DNA of 64,000 nt from Acetobacter estunensis (GCF_011516945.1 NZ_WOTH01000013.1:1-64000); one strand, 5' to 3'; shown: positions 49,039 through 59,556, counted from the stretch's first letter. The notes: generated by a model from the sequence alone, not told the origin. Program-made: numbers and translations.

Positions 49039-50113
49039 GGGAACGGAAGACACGTCCTTCCGCGCGGTTCTTGCGCGCGTCGTCACGGGCGCTCCGCTGA
49101 CGGCGGATGAAGCTGAAGCGGCTTTCGGTCTCATCATGGATGGGCATGTCAGTGAGTCGCAGATTGCGGGTTTTCTCATGGCGCTGCGGATGCGTGGCGA
49201 AAGTCCGGATGAACTTCTCGGCGCGGTGAAAGCTGTACGCGCCCGCATGAAGGCGCTGGAGAATCCGCCCGCCGATGCGATCGATGTGTGCGGCACCGGG
49301 GGCGACGGGCACGGAACCCTCAATGTCTCCACGGCGGTCTCGTTCGTTCTGGCCGCTCTGGATGTGCCGGTGGCCAAGCATGGCAATCGTGCGTTGTCCT
49401 CGAAATCCGGGGCGTCCGATGTGCTCGGTGCGCTGGGAGTGCCGTTGAAAGACGATGTGGCCACGCTGGGCGCGGATCTACGCGACCGACGGCTGGCCTT
49501 TCTTGCCGCTCCCAACCACCATCCCGCCATGCGTCACGCAGCGGCCGTGCGGCGTGCGCTCGGGGTGCGGACCCTGTTCAACCTGATCGGTCCGCTCGCC
49601 AATCCCGCGCGCGTGACGCATCAGCTTGTCGGCGTGCCGGATGTGCGCTGGCTGGCGCCTATCGTGGATACGCTGGCGAAACTGGGCTCTCAACGGGTCT
49701 GGGCGGTATGCGGTGAACTCGACGAAGAAGCGGATGGTTTCGTGGACGAGGTGACGCTGGCCGGTCCGACACGGATCGAAGCTCTGGAAAACGGTCAGCG
49801 CTACCAGCTTGTTCTGGAGCCTGAGATGGCGGGTTTCCAGCGTGCGCCGATCTCAGCCATTGCGGGCGGTGGGCCGGTTGAGAATGCCGCGGCCCTCAAT
49901 GCGCTTCTTCGTGGTTCACGGGGAGCGTATCGTGATACAGTGCTCCTCAATGCTGCGTGCGCCATGCATGTAGCGGGGCGAGGTGAAGCGGTTCAGGCTG
50001 GAGCCATTCACCCGACAGCTTTGCTGGAACTGGTCGGTATGGCCGCGCAGGCCATCGACGGAGGTGACGCTCTTGCCGTGCTCGAAAGGGCACGCGAGGG
50101 CAGCGTGCAATGA
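49016..50113 (+). CDS. trpD: Anthranilate phosphoribosyltransferase
   Basis: A protein of 365 residues that transfers phosphoribosyl to anthranilate. Motifs are DVCGTGGDGHGTLNVSTAVS (PRPP-binding), AKHGNRALSSKSGASDVLGAL, and FNLIGPLANPARVTHQLVGV. ATG 49016 lies inside the trpG end; the alternative at 49001 adds five residues. Between trpD and trpC, 88 bases contain no gene. Confidence 0.95.
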   Translation: MRVVVRPEGTEDTSFRAVLARVVTGAPLTADEAEAAFGLIMDGHVSESQIAGFLMALRMRGESPDELLGAVKAVRARMKALENPPADAIDVCGTGGDGHGTLNVSTAVSFVLAALDVPVAKHGNRALSSKSGASDVLGALGVPLKDDVATLGADLRDRRLAFLAAPNHHPAMRHAAAVRRALGVRTLFNLIGPLANPARVTHQLVGVPDVRWLAPIVDTLAKLGSQRVWAVCGELDEEADGFVDEVTLAGPTRIEALENGQRYQLVLEPEMAGFQRAPISAIAGGGPVENAAALNALLRGSRGAYRDTVLLNAACAMHVAGRGEAVQAGAIHPTALLELVGMAAQAIDGGDALAVLERAREGSVQ

Positions 50114-50201
50114 ACTTCGCGGGGTCGGTGGGTGCGTGTCGTCCGAAATGGGCGGAATGTGGGCAGGCTGCTTCATTCAATCGAATTTGCGAGACGGAGA
50201 C

Positions 50202-51119
50202 ATGATGAACGAGACATCGGATCAGACGTCCACCGAAGCGCCGGTTGCGGCTCCGGCGGCAGAAACTGGTGAAACCCAGCGTGATGTCCTTGACCGGATC
50301 GTGGCGCGCACGCGGGTGGAGGTCGGACATCGTTCGACGTTGCTCAGTCTGCGTGACATCACCGCCAAGGCCCGCGAAGCCGAGTTTACGCCACGTGGTT
50401 TCGGACGTGCGCTGAAGGAAAAGACGGCCGATCTCGTGCCGGGGTTGATTGCCGAGATCAAGAAGGCCTCGCCTTCGGCCGGTCTGCTGCGCGATCCCTA
50501 CGATCCTGTGGCGATTGCCAAATCCTATGAAGCGGCGGGGGCGGCCTGCCTGTCCGTGCTGACGGAAAGCTCCTGCTTTCATGGCACGAATGAGGATTTG
50601 GTGGCGGCGCGCAATGCCTGCTCATTGCCGGTTCTGCGCAAGGATTTCATCATCGATCCATGGCAGGTTTATGAGAGCCGTCTGATCGGCGCGGACTGCA
50701 TCCTGCTCATCATGGCGATCCTGAGCGATGAGGAAGCGGCTTCGCTTGTCGACCACGCCAAGGGTCTCGATATGGATGTGCTGGTGGAGGTTCACTCGGA
50801 AGAGGAGTTGAACCGGGCGCTGGTGCTGGATGCCTCGCTGATTGGCATCAACAATCGCGATCTCAAGACGTTGAAGACCGATCTGGAGACGACGGTGAAG
50901 CTTGCGCCACTGGTTCCCCCTGACCGGATCATCGTTTCCGAGAGCGGAATCAAGACGCATCAGGACATTGTGCGTCTCTCCGAAGTGGGTGCGAGCGGTT
51001 TCCTTGTGGGTGAATCGCTGCTGCGCAATGCCGATCCGGGGGAAGGATTGAAAATCCTTCTGGGCAAGGAAACCGCTCCTCAACCGGCAACGGGCAATGA
51101 GGCCACCAGCGCGGGATGA
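50202..51119 (+). CDS. trpC: Indole-3-glycerol phosphate synthase
   Basis: A TIM-barrel enzyme of 305 residues that closes the indole ring. Motifs are LIAEIKKASPSAGLLRDPYD, AGAACLSVLTESSCFHGTN, LRKDFIIDPWQVYESRLIGA and VSESGIKTHQDIVRL. An extra N-terminal tail of about 25 residues (DQTSTEAPVAAPAAETGETQ) is not part of the core. The stop overlaps the moaC ATG (ATGA). Confidence 0.95.
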   Translation: MMNETSDQTSTEAPVAAPAAETGETQRDVLDRIVARTRVEVGHRSTLLSLRDITAKAREAEFTPRGFGRALKEKTADLVPGLIAEIKKASPSAGLLRDPYDPVAIAKSYEAAGAACLSVLTESSCFHGTNEDLVAARNACSLPVLRKDFIIDPWQVYESRLIGADCILLIMAILSDEEAASLVDHAKGLDMDVLVEVHSEEELNRALVLDASLIGINNRDLKTLKTDLETTVKLAPLVPPDRIIVSESGIKTHQDIVRLSEVGASGFLVGESLLRNADPGEGLKILLGKETAPQPATGNEATSAG

Positions 51120-51634
51120 CCGCAGTGCAGACCGGGCAGCCCATCGAAAACGCCGATGGCTTTACGCATCTCGACGCGCAGGGGCGTGCGGTAATGGTCG
51201 ATGTGTCGGCCAAGGCTGACACTGCGCGTGTCGCGGTGGCGCGCGGGCGCATCGACATGGCGGCCTTTGTGATCGAACGCATCACGCGCGGCGACATGCC
51301 GAAGGGCGATGTTCTGGCCACGGCCCGGATTGCCGGGATCATGGCTGGCAAGAAAACCTCCGACCTGATCCCGCTCTGTCACCCGATTGCCCTTACATCT
51401 CTTGTGGTTACGATCGAATCTGATACGGAAGGTTTCGTGATCGAAGCGACCGCGAAGACGACGGGGCCGACTGGGGTGGAGATGGAAGCGCTCACGGCTG
51501 TAAGTGTCTGCGCCCTGACGCTTTACGACATGTGCAAGGCACTCGATCGTGAAATGCGGATTGGGGGCATCTGTCTCGTTTCGAAAACCGGAGGTCGCTC
51601 GGGAGCGTTCGAAGCTCCGGCGGCCCACAAGTGA
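51116..51634 (+). CDS. moaC: Cyclic pyranopterin monophosphate synthase MoaC
   Basis: A protein of 172 residues acting in molybdenum cofactor synthesis. Characteristic are MVDVSAKADTARVAVARGRI, LIPLCHPIALTSLVVTIESD, TGPTGVEMEALTAVSVCALT and YDMCKALDREMRIGGICLVS with KTGGRSG. It is translationally coupled to trpC; the pairing of tryptophan and molybdopterin genes is also seen elsewhere in Alphaproteobacteria. Confidence 0.95.
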   Translation: MTAVQTGQPIENADGFTHLDAQGRAVMVDVSAKADTARVAVARGRIDMAAFVIERITRGDMPKGDVLATARIAGIMAGKKTSDLIPLCHPIALTSLVVTIESDTEGFVIEATAKTTGPTGVEMEALTAVSVCALTLYDMCKALDREMRIGGICLVSKTGGRSGAFEAPAAHK

Positions 51635-51646
51635 GAATTCTGGCGA

Positions 51647-51680
51647 AAGGGCTGCACGATCCGGGATGGATGCAGCCCTT
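51647..51680 (+). terminator. Hairpin between moaC and pdhA
   Basis: AAGGGCTGCA pairs perfectly with TGCAGCCCTT across a 14-base loop, 13 bases after moaC. The following sequence has only few T, so termination strength is uncertain. It marks the boundary between the trp-moaC and pdh units. Confidence 0.55.
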
Positions 51681-51714
51681 CGTGTTGATGTGTGTTTGAA
51701 TGGAGCGCGGTCTC

Positions 51715-52719
51715 ATGGACGAAAGCAAGGTGCCTGGCGCAGGCCGGAACGATCCGGGGCTGACGACGGATCAGTTGAAGCAGGCGTATTACGACATGCT
51801 TCTGATCCGCCGTTTCGAGGAAAAGGCAGGCCAGCTTTACGGCATGGGACTGATCGGTGGGTTCTGCCACCTCTATATCGGTCAGGAAGCCGTGGTTGTG
51901 GGCATTGAGTTGGCCCAGAAACCCGGCGACAAAGTCATCACCTCCTACCGCGATCATGGCCAGATGCTGGCTGCCGGCATGGACCCGCGCGGCGTGATGG
52001 CCGAACTCACAGGGCGCGAGACGGGCTATTCCCACGGTAAGGGTGGCTCGATGCACATGTTCTCGCGTGAGAAGAACTTCTACGGCGGCCATGGCATCGT
52101 CGGAGCGCAGGTAGCACTTGGCCTCGGACTGGCATTCGCCAACTGGTATCGCGGGACGGACGAAGTCTCCCTGACCTATTTTGGTGAGGGCGCCTCCAAT
52201 CAGGGGCAGGTGTACGAGAGCTTCAACATCGCGGCTCTGCACAAGCTACCGTGTGTGTTCATCATTGAGAACAACCGTTACGGCATGGGCACGAGCGTCG
52301 AACGCGCGTCCGCTTCCAAGGAACTGTGGCGCAACGGAGAGCCATGGGGCATCCCGGGCAAGCAGGTGGATGGCATGGATGTTGAGGCGGTGTATGCCGC
52401 AGCGCAGGAAGCCATCACGCATTGCCGGGAAGGCAAGGGACCGTATCTGCTGGAAATGTCCACGTATCGGTACCGCGGACATTCGATGTCCGATCCGGCG
52501 AAATATCGTCAGCGTAGCGAAGTGGATGAAATCCGCCAGACGCGCGATCCGATTGAGCACGTTCGCAAGTTGCTGACAGAAGCGGGTGTGGACGAGGCGG
52601 CCTTCAAGGCGGTTGAGGACAAGGTGAAAGCCGTGGTGGCCGACGCCACAGAGTTCGCCAAGACCTCGCCGGAGCCTGATCCGTCCGAACTGTATACTGA
52701 CGTCCTGGTGGGAGAATAA
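51715..52719 (+). CDS. pdhA: Pyruvate dehydrogenase E1 alpha subunit
   Basis: A protein of about 334 residues binding thiamine diphosphate and decarboxylating pyruvate. Signatures are [40 protein letters not shown], and [20 protein letters not shown] with [18 protein letters not shown] (TPP motif and phosphorylation-loop region). I prefer ATG 51715 (GGAGCG upstream) to ATG 51700. pdhB begins five bases after the stop. Confidence 0.95.
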   Translation: MDESKVPGAGRNDPGLTTDQLKQAYYDMLLIRRFEEKAGQLYGMGLIGGFCHLYIGQEAVVVGIELAQKPGDKVITSYRDHGQMLAAGMDPRGVMAELTGRETGYSHGKGGSMHMFSREKNFYGGHGIVGAQVALGLGLAFANWYRGTDEVSLTYFGEGASNQGQVYESFNIAALHKLPCVFIIENNRYGMGTSVERASASKELWRNGEPWGIPGKQVDGMDVEAVYAAAQEAITHCREGKGPYLLEMSTYRYRGHSMSDPAKYRQRSEVDEIRQTRDPIEHVRKLLTEAGVDEAAFKAVEDKVKAVVADATEFAKTSPEPDPSELYTDVLVGE

Positions 52720-52724
52720 CTCGG

Positions 52725-54089
52725 ATGGCTACCGAAATCCTGATGCCGGCCCTCTCGCCCACCATGACGGAAGGCAAGCTTGCCCGCTGGCTCAAGAAGG
52801 ATGGGGACAAGGTGTCCTCCGGTGACGTGATTGCCGAAATCGAAACGGACAAGGCCACGATGGAAGTCGAGGCTGTGGACGAGGGCATTATCGGTCGCAT
52901 CCTTGTGCCGGAAGGCACCGAGGGTGTGGCGGTGAACACGCCGATTGCCGTGCTGGTGGAAGAAGGTGAGGCTGTGCCGGAGGGAAACATTTCTCCAAGC
53001 GCACCTGCCGCAGAGGGAGCGCGTGAAGAAGCCTCCGCAGGTGCCGCAAGAACGGCGGTTCCCACGGCACCGGCCCCACTGTCTGCTCCCGAGCCGGAGA
53101 AAGACTGGGGGGAGACGTCCGAGATCACCGTGCGCGAGGCGCTGCGTGACGCCATGGCGGCGGAACTGCGGCGCGATCAGGATGTGTTCCTGATTGGTGA
53201 GGAAGTCGGTCAGTATCAGGGCGCTTATAAGGTCTCTCAGGGCCTGCTGGACGAGTTCGGTGAGAAGCGTGTGATGGACATGCCCATCACGGAGCATGGT
53301 TTCACTGGTATGGCCGTGGGTGCGGCGCTGACAGGTCTCAAACCCATCGTTGAGTTCATGACCATGAACTTTTCGATGCAGGCGATCGACCACATCATCA
53401 ACTCGGCCGCCAAGACGCTTTACATGTCCGGTGGCCAGATGGGCTGCCCCATCGTGTTCCGTGGCCCCAACGGTCCGGCTTCGCGCGTGGGTGCCCAGCA
53501 TTCGCAGTGTTATGGTAGCTGGTACGCGCATGTGCCGGGTCTGAAGGTTGTCGCGCCATGGTCATCTGCGGATGCGAAGGGTCTTCTTCGGGCGGCCATC
53601 CGCGATCCGAACCCCGTGGTCTTCCTTGAGAACGAGATTCTCTACGGTCAGAAGTTCTCCTGTCCCGTGGATGAGGAGTTTATCCTTCCCATCGGCAAGG
53701 CGAAGATCGAGCGGGCGGGCAAGGATGTGACCATTGTGGCGTTCTCGATCAGCGTTGGCACGGCGTTGGCGGCGGCCGATCTTCTGGCGCAGAAGGGGAT
53801 CGAGGCGGAAGTCATCAATCTGCGCACTCTGCGTCCGCTGGACACCGCGACCATTGTGGAAAGCGTGAAGAAGACAAGCCGTCTGGTGACGGTCGAAGAA
53901 GGCTGGCCGTTTGCCGGCATTGGCGCGGAAGTGGCGATGCAGGTGATTGAGCACGCCTTTGACTGGCTGGATGCGCCTCCTGTGCGCGTGACGGGTGTGG
54001 ACGTACCGATGCCGTTCGCGGCCAATCTGGAAAAGCTGGCGCTGCCGCAGCCCGAATGGGTTGTTGAGGCCGTGGCCAAGATCGTCTGA
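52725..54089 (+). CDS. pdhB: Pyruvate dehydrogenase E1 beta subunit with lipoyl domain
   Basis: A protein of 454 residues. A lipoyl domain (1-80) with the modified lysine in [15 protein letters not shown] is joined by an Ala/Pro-rich linker (about 85-125) to the E1-beta core: [40 protein letters not shown] and [18 protein letters not shown]. Lipoyl-bearing E1 beta is known in several Alphaproteobacteria; it can shuttle acyl groups like E2. The lipoyl part is nearly identical to that of pdhC. Confidence 0.96.
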   Translation: MATEILMPALSPTMTEGKLARWLKKDGDKVSSGDVIAEIETDKATMEVEAVDEGIIGRILVPEGTEGVAVNTPIAVLVEEGEAVPEGNISPSAPAAEGAREEASAGAARTAVPTAPAPLSAPEPEKDWGETSEITVREALRDAMAAELRRDQDVFLIGEEVGQYQGAYKVSQGLLDEFGEKRVMDMPITEHGFTGMAVGAALTGLKPIVEFMTMNFSMQAIDHIINSAAKTLYMSGGQMGCPIVFRGPNGPASRVGAQHSQCYGSWYAHVPGLKVVAPWSSADAKGLLRAAIRDPNPVVFLENEILYGQKFSCPVDEEFILPIGKAKIERAGKDVTIVAFSISVGTALAAADLLAQKGIEAEVINLRTLRPLDTATIVESVKKTSRLVTVEEGWPFAGIGAEVAMQVIEHAFDWLDAPPVRVTGVDVPMPFAANLEKLALPQPEWVVEAVAKIV

Positions 54090-54102
54090 GGAGCAGGCAG
54101 CA

Positions 54103-55341
54103 ATGGCTATCGAAATCCTGATGCCCGCCCTGTCTCCGACGATGACGGAAGGCAAACTGGCGCGTTGGCTCAAGAAAGAAGGCGAAAAGATTGCGTCGGG
54201 TGACGTGATCGCCGAGATCGAAACGGACAAGGCCACGATGGAAGTCGAGGCCGTGGACGAGGGCGTTCTTGGCCGCATCTTTGTCCCTGAAGGCACCGAA
54301 GGTGTGGCGGTGAATACGCCGATTGCGGTGCTGGTGGAGGAAGGTGAGGCGGTGCCGGAGGCATCTTCGGCGCAACCTAATGAGGCGCCATCTTCGTCCA
54401 AAGCCGCGGCTCCCGTCACAGCCATGCCAGCTCCTTTGGCGGCCCAAACTTCCGCGCCTGCCGTTAACAAAGGCACGCGAGTCTTCGCGTCTCCGTTGGC
54501 AAAGCGTATCGCGAAGGACGCTGGTCTGGACCTGACCACCATAAAGGGGACCGGTCCGCATGGGCGCATCGTAAAAAAGGATGTAGAGGCCGCGAAATCG
54601 GCTGGGCCTGCGCAGGCGATGGCCAGTGCGGCCCCTGTGGGCGGCACGACGGCGCATCCACTGTCCACGATGCGCAAGGTCATCGCGCGGCGTCTGTCGG
54701 AATCCAAGAGCACGATTCCGCATTTCTATGTGTCGGTGGACGTGCAGCTTGATGCGTTGCTGGCGCTGAGGACACAGCTTAATGCGGCGTCTCCAGAAGA
54801 AGGGCCGGACGCTTTCAAGCTGTCGGTCAACGACATGCTGATCAAAGCCGCTGCGGTCACGCTGCGTCGTGTAAAGGGCGTGAACGTCTCCTTCACCGAT
54901 GACGCGATCCTTGAATACAACGACGTGGACATCTCGGTGGCTGTGTCGATCCCCGATGGGCTCATTACCCCGATCATCCGACAGGCGGACCGGAAATCCC
55001 TGCGCGAGATCAGTGTGGAGATGAAGGATCTGGCCAAGCGGGCGCGTGCGGGCAAGCTCAAGCCGGAAGAGTTTCAGGGTGGATCGTTCTCGGTCTCCAA
55101 CATGGGGATGTTCGGCGTGAGTTCGTTCTCGGCCATCATCAATCCGCCGCAGGCCGCCATTCTGGCCATCGCGGCGGGTGAGAAACGTCCTGTCGTGAAG
55201 GCCGATGGTTCTCTGGGTGTTGGCACGGTGATGACGACCACGTTGTCGGTCGATCATCGCGCGATTGACGGCGCTCTGGCCGCCCAGTGGACGAAAGCGT
55301 TCCGCGACGTGGTGGAAAATCCGATCACTCTCGTCATCTGA
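54103..55341 (+). CDS. pdhC: Dihydrolipoamide acetyltransferase (pyruvate dehydrogenase E2)
   Basis: A protein of 412 residues. The lipoyl domain (1-80, lysine in [15 protein letters not shown]), a linker, a peripheral subunit-binding domain (VFASPLAKRIAKDAGLDLTT) and the acetyltransferase core (from about 180, with FSVSNMGMFGVSSFSAIINP and TTTLSVDHRAIDGALAAQW, catalytic histidine) are in the usual order. It transfers acetyl to CoA. ATG 54103 gives the family start [14 protein letters not shown]. Confidence 0.96.
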   Translation: MAIEILMPALSPTMTEGKLARWLKKEGEKIASGDVIAEIETDKATMEVEAVDEGVLGRIFVPEGTEGVAVNTPIAVLVEEGEAVPEASSAQPNEAPSSSKAAAPVTAMPAPLAAQTSAPAVNKGTRVFASPLAKRIAKDAGLDLTTIKGTGPHGRIVKKDVEAAKSAGPAQAMASAAPVGGTTAHPLSTMRKVIARRLSESKSTIPHFYVSVDVQLDALLALRTQLNAASPEEGPDAFKLSVNDMLIKAAAVTLRRVKGVNVSFTDDAILEYNDVDISVAVSIPDGLITPIIRQADRKSLREISVEMKDLAKRARAGKLKPEEFQGGSFSVSNMGMFGVSSFSAIINPPQAAILAIAAGEKRPVVKADGSLGVGTVMTTTLSVDHRAIDGALAAQWTKAFRDVVENPITLVI

Positions 55342-55404
55342 CCTCTCCTGCGCGGACTGTCATGCGGCAGTCCGCGTCCGAAGCCATCGATCAGGACATT
55401 GAAT

Positions 55405-56814
55405 ATGAGCACCACCGATTTTGATCTGATTGTTGTGGGAGGCGGTCCCGGCGGCTACGTGGCGGCGTTGCGCGCAGCCCAACTCAAGCTTTCGGTGGCG
55501 GTCGTGGAGGCCAACCATCTGGGTGGCATCTGTCTGAACTGGGGCTGCATTCCGACGAAGGCTTTGCTGCGGGCTTCCGAGATCAACCACCTGCTGCACG
55601 ATCTGGGCCAGTTCGGGTTTACTGTAGACAACCCGCGTTTCGATTTTGGCAAAGTGATCGGACGGTCGCGGGCTGTCTCCAAGCAGCTTTCCAGTGGTGT
55701 GGCTCATCTGCTCAAGAAGGCCAAGGTGCCGGTGTTCGACGGTTTCGGCAAACTGGCCGGCGTTGAGGGCAAGAAGCGCAAGGTTGAGGTGGCGCTTAAG
55801 GATGGAAAGTCCGTCACGCTGAAAGCGCCGCACGTCATTCTCGCGACCGGCGCGCGTGCGCGTGTGCTGCCGGGACTGGAGCCTGACGGCAAGTTCGTGT
55901 GGTCCTACCGTGAGGCGTTGGTGCCCGATGAGTTGCCCAAGCGCCTGCTGGTGATTGGTTCTGGTGCCATCGGCACGGAGTTTGCGTCATTCTACCGCAA
56001 CATGGGGTCCGAGGTGACGCTGGTTGAGGTGGCCGATCGCGTGCTTCCAGTTGAAGATGAGGACATCAGCAAGCTCGCACGCACGGCGTTCGAGAAGCAG
56101 GGGATGAAAATCCTCACCGGTGCGAAGCTTGGCCCGCTGAAAAAGTCCGACAAGGATGTGACGGTTGAGATCGAGGTAGGCGGCAAGAAAGAAACCATCA
56201 CGATCGACCGCGTGATTTCGGCGGTTGGCATTGTCGGCAACGTCGAAAAGCTTGGGCTTGAAGGCACCAAGATCGTCGTGGACCGCACGCATGTTGTCAC
56301 GGACGAATTGTGCCGCACGGGGGAGGCCGGGGTGTATGCCATCGGCGATCTGGCCGGTGCGCCGTGGCTGGCGCACAAGGCAAGTCATGAAGCGGTCATG
56401 TGCGTGGAAGCGATTGCGGGACTGCACGTTCATCCCATCGACGTGACGAAGATTCCGGGCTGCACTTACTGCCGTCCGCAGGTGGCGTCCGTGGGTTACA
56501 CGGAAGCGAAGGCCAAGGCCGCCGGGTATGAGGTGCGTGTGGGACGCTTCCCGTTCATTGGTAATGGCAAGGCAATTGCCATGGGTGAGCCTGAAGGCTT
56601 GGTAAAGGTCGTCTTTGACGCCAAAACGGGTGAATTGCTTGGCGCGCATATGATCGGCGCGGAAGTGACCGAAATGATCCAGGGGTATGTCATTGCGCGG
56701 ACGGGCGAACTGACAGAAGCGGAATTGAAAGAGACAATCTTCCCGCATCCGACCATCTCGGAATCTATGCATGAAGCGGTGCTGGCGGCCTATGGCGGGG
56801 CGCTGCATTTCTAG
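55405..56814 (+). CDS. lpd: Dihydrolipoamide dehydrogenase (E3)
   Basis: A flavoprotein disulfide reductase of 469 residues that reoxidises the lipoyl groups. Motifs are DLIVVGGGPGGYVAALRAAQ (FAD), GGICLNWGCIPTKALLR (redox cysteines), VIGSGAIGTEFASFYRNMGS (NAD) and the C-terminal FPHPTISESMHEAV with the catalytic His. ATG 55405 is preferred over an upstream TTG. It is the fourth gene of the pyruvate dehydrogenase cluster. Confidence 0.97.
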   Translation: MSTTDFDLIVVGGGPGGYVAALRAAQLKLSVAVVEANHLGGICLNWGCIPTKALLRASEINHLLHDLGQFGFTVDNPRFDFGKVIGRSRAVSKQLSSGVAHLLKKAKVPVFDGFGKLAGVEGKKRKVEVALKDGKSVTLKAPHVILATGARARVLPGLEPDGKFVWSYREALVPDELPKRLLVIGSGAIGTEFASFYRNMGSEVTLVEVADRVLPVEDEDISKLARTAFEKQGMKILTGAKLGPLKKSDKDVTVEIEVGGKKETITIDRVISAVGIVGNVEKLGLEGTKIVVDRTHVVTDELCRTGEAGVYAIGDLAGAPWLAHKASHEAVMCVEAIAGLHVHPIDVTKIPGCTYCRPQVASVGYTEAKAKAAGYEVRVGRFPFIGNGKAIAMGEPEGLVKVVFDAKTGELLGAHMIGAEVTEMIQGYVIARTGELTEAELKETIFPHPTISESMHEAVLAAYGGALHF

Positions 56815-56831
56815 TTGAATAGCTTCGTTGA

Positions 56832-56866
56832 CGTATGTTGCGGGGGACATGCTTTCGCAACATACG
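56832..56866. terminator. Hairpin between convergent lpd and purN
   Basis: CGTATGTTGCG pairs perfectly with CGCAACATACG over a loop of 13 bases, between two converging genes. On the plus side a T-rich stretch follows (TCTCTTTTTCC) after some bases. It probably ends transcripts from both sides. Confidence 0.65.
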
Positions 56867-56892
56867 CGCGATGGCGGCTCTCTTTTTCCGGC

Positions 56893-57519
56893 TCAGCAGA
56901 CGAGAAGGGAGGCCGCTTTGTTCGTGTTGTTTTCCGTCTTCTCAAGAACTTTTCGAAGTGCCGCCGGATAGAGCAGATGTTCCTGCACAAGCACTCGTGC
57001 AGCCAGATCATCGGGCGTGTCGGCATCCGGGAACACAGGCACGGCGGCTTGAGCGATGATCGGGCCTTCGTCCATTCCCGCCGTCACATGATGCACCGTG
57101 CAGCCATGGATACGCACGCCCGCCTCCAGCACCCGCTCATGTGTGTGTGTGCCCGGAAACAGTGGCAACAGGCTGGGATGGATGTTGATCATTCGCTCTG
57201 CCCATGCGTCCGTGAGAAAAGGCGTGAGCAGACGCATATAGCCAGCCAGACAGATGAACTCGACACCTGCTTCGCGTAGGCGCGCGTCAACGGCGCGTTC
57301 ATGCGCCTCACGATCCTTGCCGAATGCTTTGTGAGGGATGGCGTCTGCGGTAATGCCACATTCACGTGCATAATCCAGTCCGGCGGCATCGTCTTTGTTG
57401 CTCAGCACCAATGCCACGCGCGCCGGAAAATCCGGCGCAGCACAGGCCGCGATCAGCGAGCGCATATTACTGCCGCGGCCACTGATGAGGATGGCGATCG
57501 GGGTCTTGTGGATCGTCAC
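56893..57519 (-). CDS. purN: Phosphoribosylglycinamide formyltransferase
   Basis: A protein of 208 residues that formylates GAR in purine synthesis. Motifs are IAILISGRGSNMRSLIAACA, FICLAGYMRLLTPFLTDAWA, INIHPSLLPLFPGTHTHERV and GCTVHHVTAGMDEGPIIAQA. It starts with GTG (57519), 12 bases after purM. Both purine genes form an operon on the minus strand. Confidence 0.95.
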   Translation of the reverse strand: MTIHKTPIAILISGRGSNMRSLIAACAAPDFPARVALVLSNKDDAAGLDYARECGITADAIPHKAFGKDREAHERAVDARLREAGVEFICLAGYMRLLTPFLTDAWAERMINIHPSLLPLFPGTHTHERVLEAGVRIHGCTVHHVTAGMDEGPIIAQAAVPVFPDADTPDDLAARVLVQEHLLYPAALRKVLEKTENNTNKAASLLVC

Positions 57520-57531
57520 GACGCTCTGTCC

Positions 57532-58617
57532 TCAGGCGTGCGCGAAGTCAGGAGATACGACCATCTCCAGCGTAGGTGCGGCATCCGATGTTGCGGCAGC
57601 TTCGATCTGACCCAGCACGACAGGTGTTTCGCCAAGTTCGCTCAGACGTTGCATCACGAGGTTGGGCTTGGGTGTAATCAGCACCATGCCGATGCCGCAG
57701 TTGAACACGCGCAGCATCTCGTCCGTGGCAACGTTGCCAGCCTTAGCCAGCCATCCAAAGACGGGATTGGGCACCCATGGTCCGTCGATCACGGCTTTCG
57801 TGCCCTTGGGCAGCACGCGGGGCAGGTTGCCGGGAAGACCACCGCCGGTGATATGGGCTGCACCGCTCAGCAGGCCATCGCGGTGCAGAGCCAGCACCTG
57901 CTCGACATAAAGGCGCGTGGGCGTCATCAGCGCTTGCGCGATGGTCTGGCCGGGAGCGAAAGGGGCCGCGTCGTTCAGCGCAAGGCCGCTTTTTTCCAGA
58001 ATGCGGCGTACCAGCGAGAAGCCGTTGGAATGAACGCCACTGGCCGTAAGGCCGATCAACGCGTCTCCGGGCCGGATCGTGCCGGGCAGGAGTTTGCCGC
58101 GCTCGGCCGCACCGACCGAGAAGCCGGCGAGGTCATAATGACCGGCAGCGTACATGCCGGGCATCTCGGCGGTTTCACCTCCCACCAGCGCACAACCGGA
58201 CAGACGGCAGCCTTCGGCAATGCCGCGCACGACCTTGGCCGCGTCTTCCACGGCCAGTTTGCCTGTGGCGAAGTAATCGAGGAAGAACAGCGGTTCCGCA
58301 CCCTGCACAACCAGATCGTTGACGCACATGGCGACAAGGTCGATGCCAACCGTCTCGTGCAGCCCGCTGTCGATGGCGAGATTGAGCTTCGTGCCCACGC
58401 CGTCCGTGCAGGAGACAAGCACCGGATCGGTGAAACCTGCGGCCTTGAGATCGAACAGCGCGCCAAAACCGCCAAGGCCGCCCATGACGCCGCTGCGGGT
58501 CGTGGCTTTCGCGGCGGGCTTGATCGCTTCGACCAGCGCATCGCCTGCTTCAATGTCCACGCCGGCCTCGCGATAGGTGAGGCCGTTGCTGGCGGCGTCC
58601 GGGGTGGGTGTGCTCAT
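57532..58617 (-). CDS. purM: Phosphoribosylformylglycinamidine cyclo-ligase
   Basis: A protein of 361 residues that forms AIR in purine synthesis. It begins [20 protein letters not shown]; motifs are [58 protein letters not shown] and [19 protein letters not shown]. The open frame extends to 59007 but that part lies antisense to hdaA; 58617 matches the family N-terminus. Confidence 0.96.
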   Translation of the reverse strand: MSTPTPDAASNGLTYREAGVDIEAGDALVEAIKPAAKATTRSGVMGGLGGFGALFDLKAAGFTDPVLVSCTDGVGTKLNLAIDSGLHETVGIDLVAMCVNDLVVQGAEPLFFLDYFATGKLAVEDAAKVVRGIAEGCRLSGCALVGGETAEMPGMYAAGHYDLAGFSVGAAERGKLLPGTIRPGDALIGLTASGVHSNGFSLVRRILEKSGLALNDAAPFAPGQTIAQALMTPTRLYVEQVLALHRDGLLSGAAHITGGGLPGNLPRVLPKGTKAVIDGPWVPNPVFGWLAKAGNVATDEMLRVFNCGIGMVLITPKPNLVMQRLSELGETPVVLGQIEAAATSDAAPTLEMVVSPDFAHA

Positions 58618-58731
58618 GGTGCGGCTCGTCTCGGCTGCGGGAGGTCCGACATCGCGGGTCGAACATCCCCGACGTTTCGGGTAATCAGGTTCAGGGTTTC
58701 CTTTAGGACAGGTAGGGCGGCGCGCATAGCG

Positions 58732-59493
58732 GTGACAGAGCAGGAAGGGCCGCCGGTCCCGCGCGACGATGGGTCGCCAACCGCCACATCGCTTCAGAAG
58801 GACGGGCGCGCGCAGATGGCGCTTCCGTTTGTGCATCGGCGGAAATTCGATGTGGGCAGCTTTGTGCCCGCTCCCTCCAACGCGCACGCCCGTACCCTTG
58901 TCATGTCCGGCACCGATCCTCACGCATGGCCGGAAGGTCGCCTGCTTCTGTGGGGAGGGGCCGGGTGCGGCAAGACGCATATGCTGAGCTTGTGGGCTAC
59001 GTGTCACAATGCCTTGCTAGTGGATATGGCGCAGGGGCAGATGCCCGACATCATGGAGATTGTGGAGCGCCAGCCTCCAGCCCTAGCGCTCGATTCCGTG
59101 GTGGTGAGTGAGCGCGATGAACTGCCGTTGCTGCGGCTCATCAATCTTTCACGTGAGCGTAGGATGCCTCTGCTGATGGCATCCCGGTTGCCGGCAAGTC
59201 GGTGGCAGGTGTCTCTGCCGGATTTGAACAGTCGCCTGCGGGCTACCATGGCGGTTGAGATCATGGCTGCCGAGGATGTGCTGCTGGAGCGGCTGATGTT
59301 TCGTCTCTTGGCCGAGAGACAGTTAACCGTGTCGCATCGGTTGACGGAGTGGCTGTTGCAGCGCCTGCCGCGTGAGGCGGCGGCGGTTCTGGAATTGGTG
59401 GAACGCATTGATGCTCTGACACTGGCCTCCGGTGTGGCGCTGGATCGCCGACAGGCGGAAGGTCTTCTGCGGGACATGCGCATCGAAATTTGA
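58732..59493 (+). CDS. hdaA: DnaA-related ATPase HdaA (Hda type)
   Basis: A protein of 253 residues like the regulator that, with the sliding clamp, inactivates DnaA after initiation. QMALPF at about residues 28-33 resembles the clamp-binding hexapeptide of Hda, which supports a start upstream of ATG 58816, such as GTG 58732. The AAA+ domain shows [19 protein letters not shown] (Walker A) and [16 protein letters not shown] (sensor/box VII region). The Walker B-like region reads [16 protein letters not shown], with D-S in place of the usual D-D. It lies between purM and ppk1. Confidence 0.82.
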   Translation: MTEQEGPPVPRDDGSPTATSLQKDGRAQMALPFVHRRKFDVGSFVPAPSNAHARTLVMSGTDPHAWPEGRLLLWGGAGCGKTHMLSLWATCHNALLVDMAQGQMPDIMEIVERQPPALALDSVVVSERDELPLLRLINLSRERRMPLLMASRLPASRWQVSLPDLNSRLRATMAVEIMAAEDVLLERLMFRLLAERQLTVSHRLTEWLLQRLPREAAAVLELVERIDALTLASGVALDRRQAEGLLRDMRIEI

Positions 59494-59519
59494 AAAATGT
59501 CTGGTCGCAAGCAGGGATC

Positions 59520-59556
59520 TCACCGCAATATTAAGTTTTGAAGAATTTTGCGGTGA
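59520..59556. repeat. Inverted repeat between hdaA and ppk1
   Basis: TCACCGCAA pairs perfectly with TTGCGGTGA across 19 AT-rich bases. It lies 27 bases after hdaA and could be a terminator without T run or an operator before ppk1. Confidence 0.5.

Noticed and set aside
57301-58731. Long upstream extension of the hdaA frame
   Set aside because: The extension is antisense to purM and purN. HdaA proteins are only about 220-250 residues, so a start at 58732 or 58816 is used.
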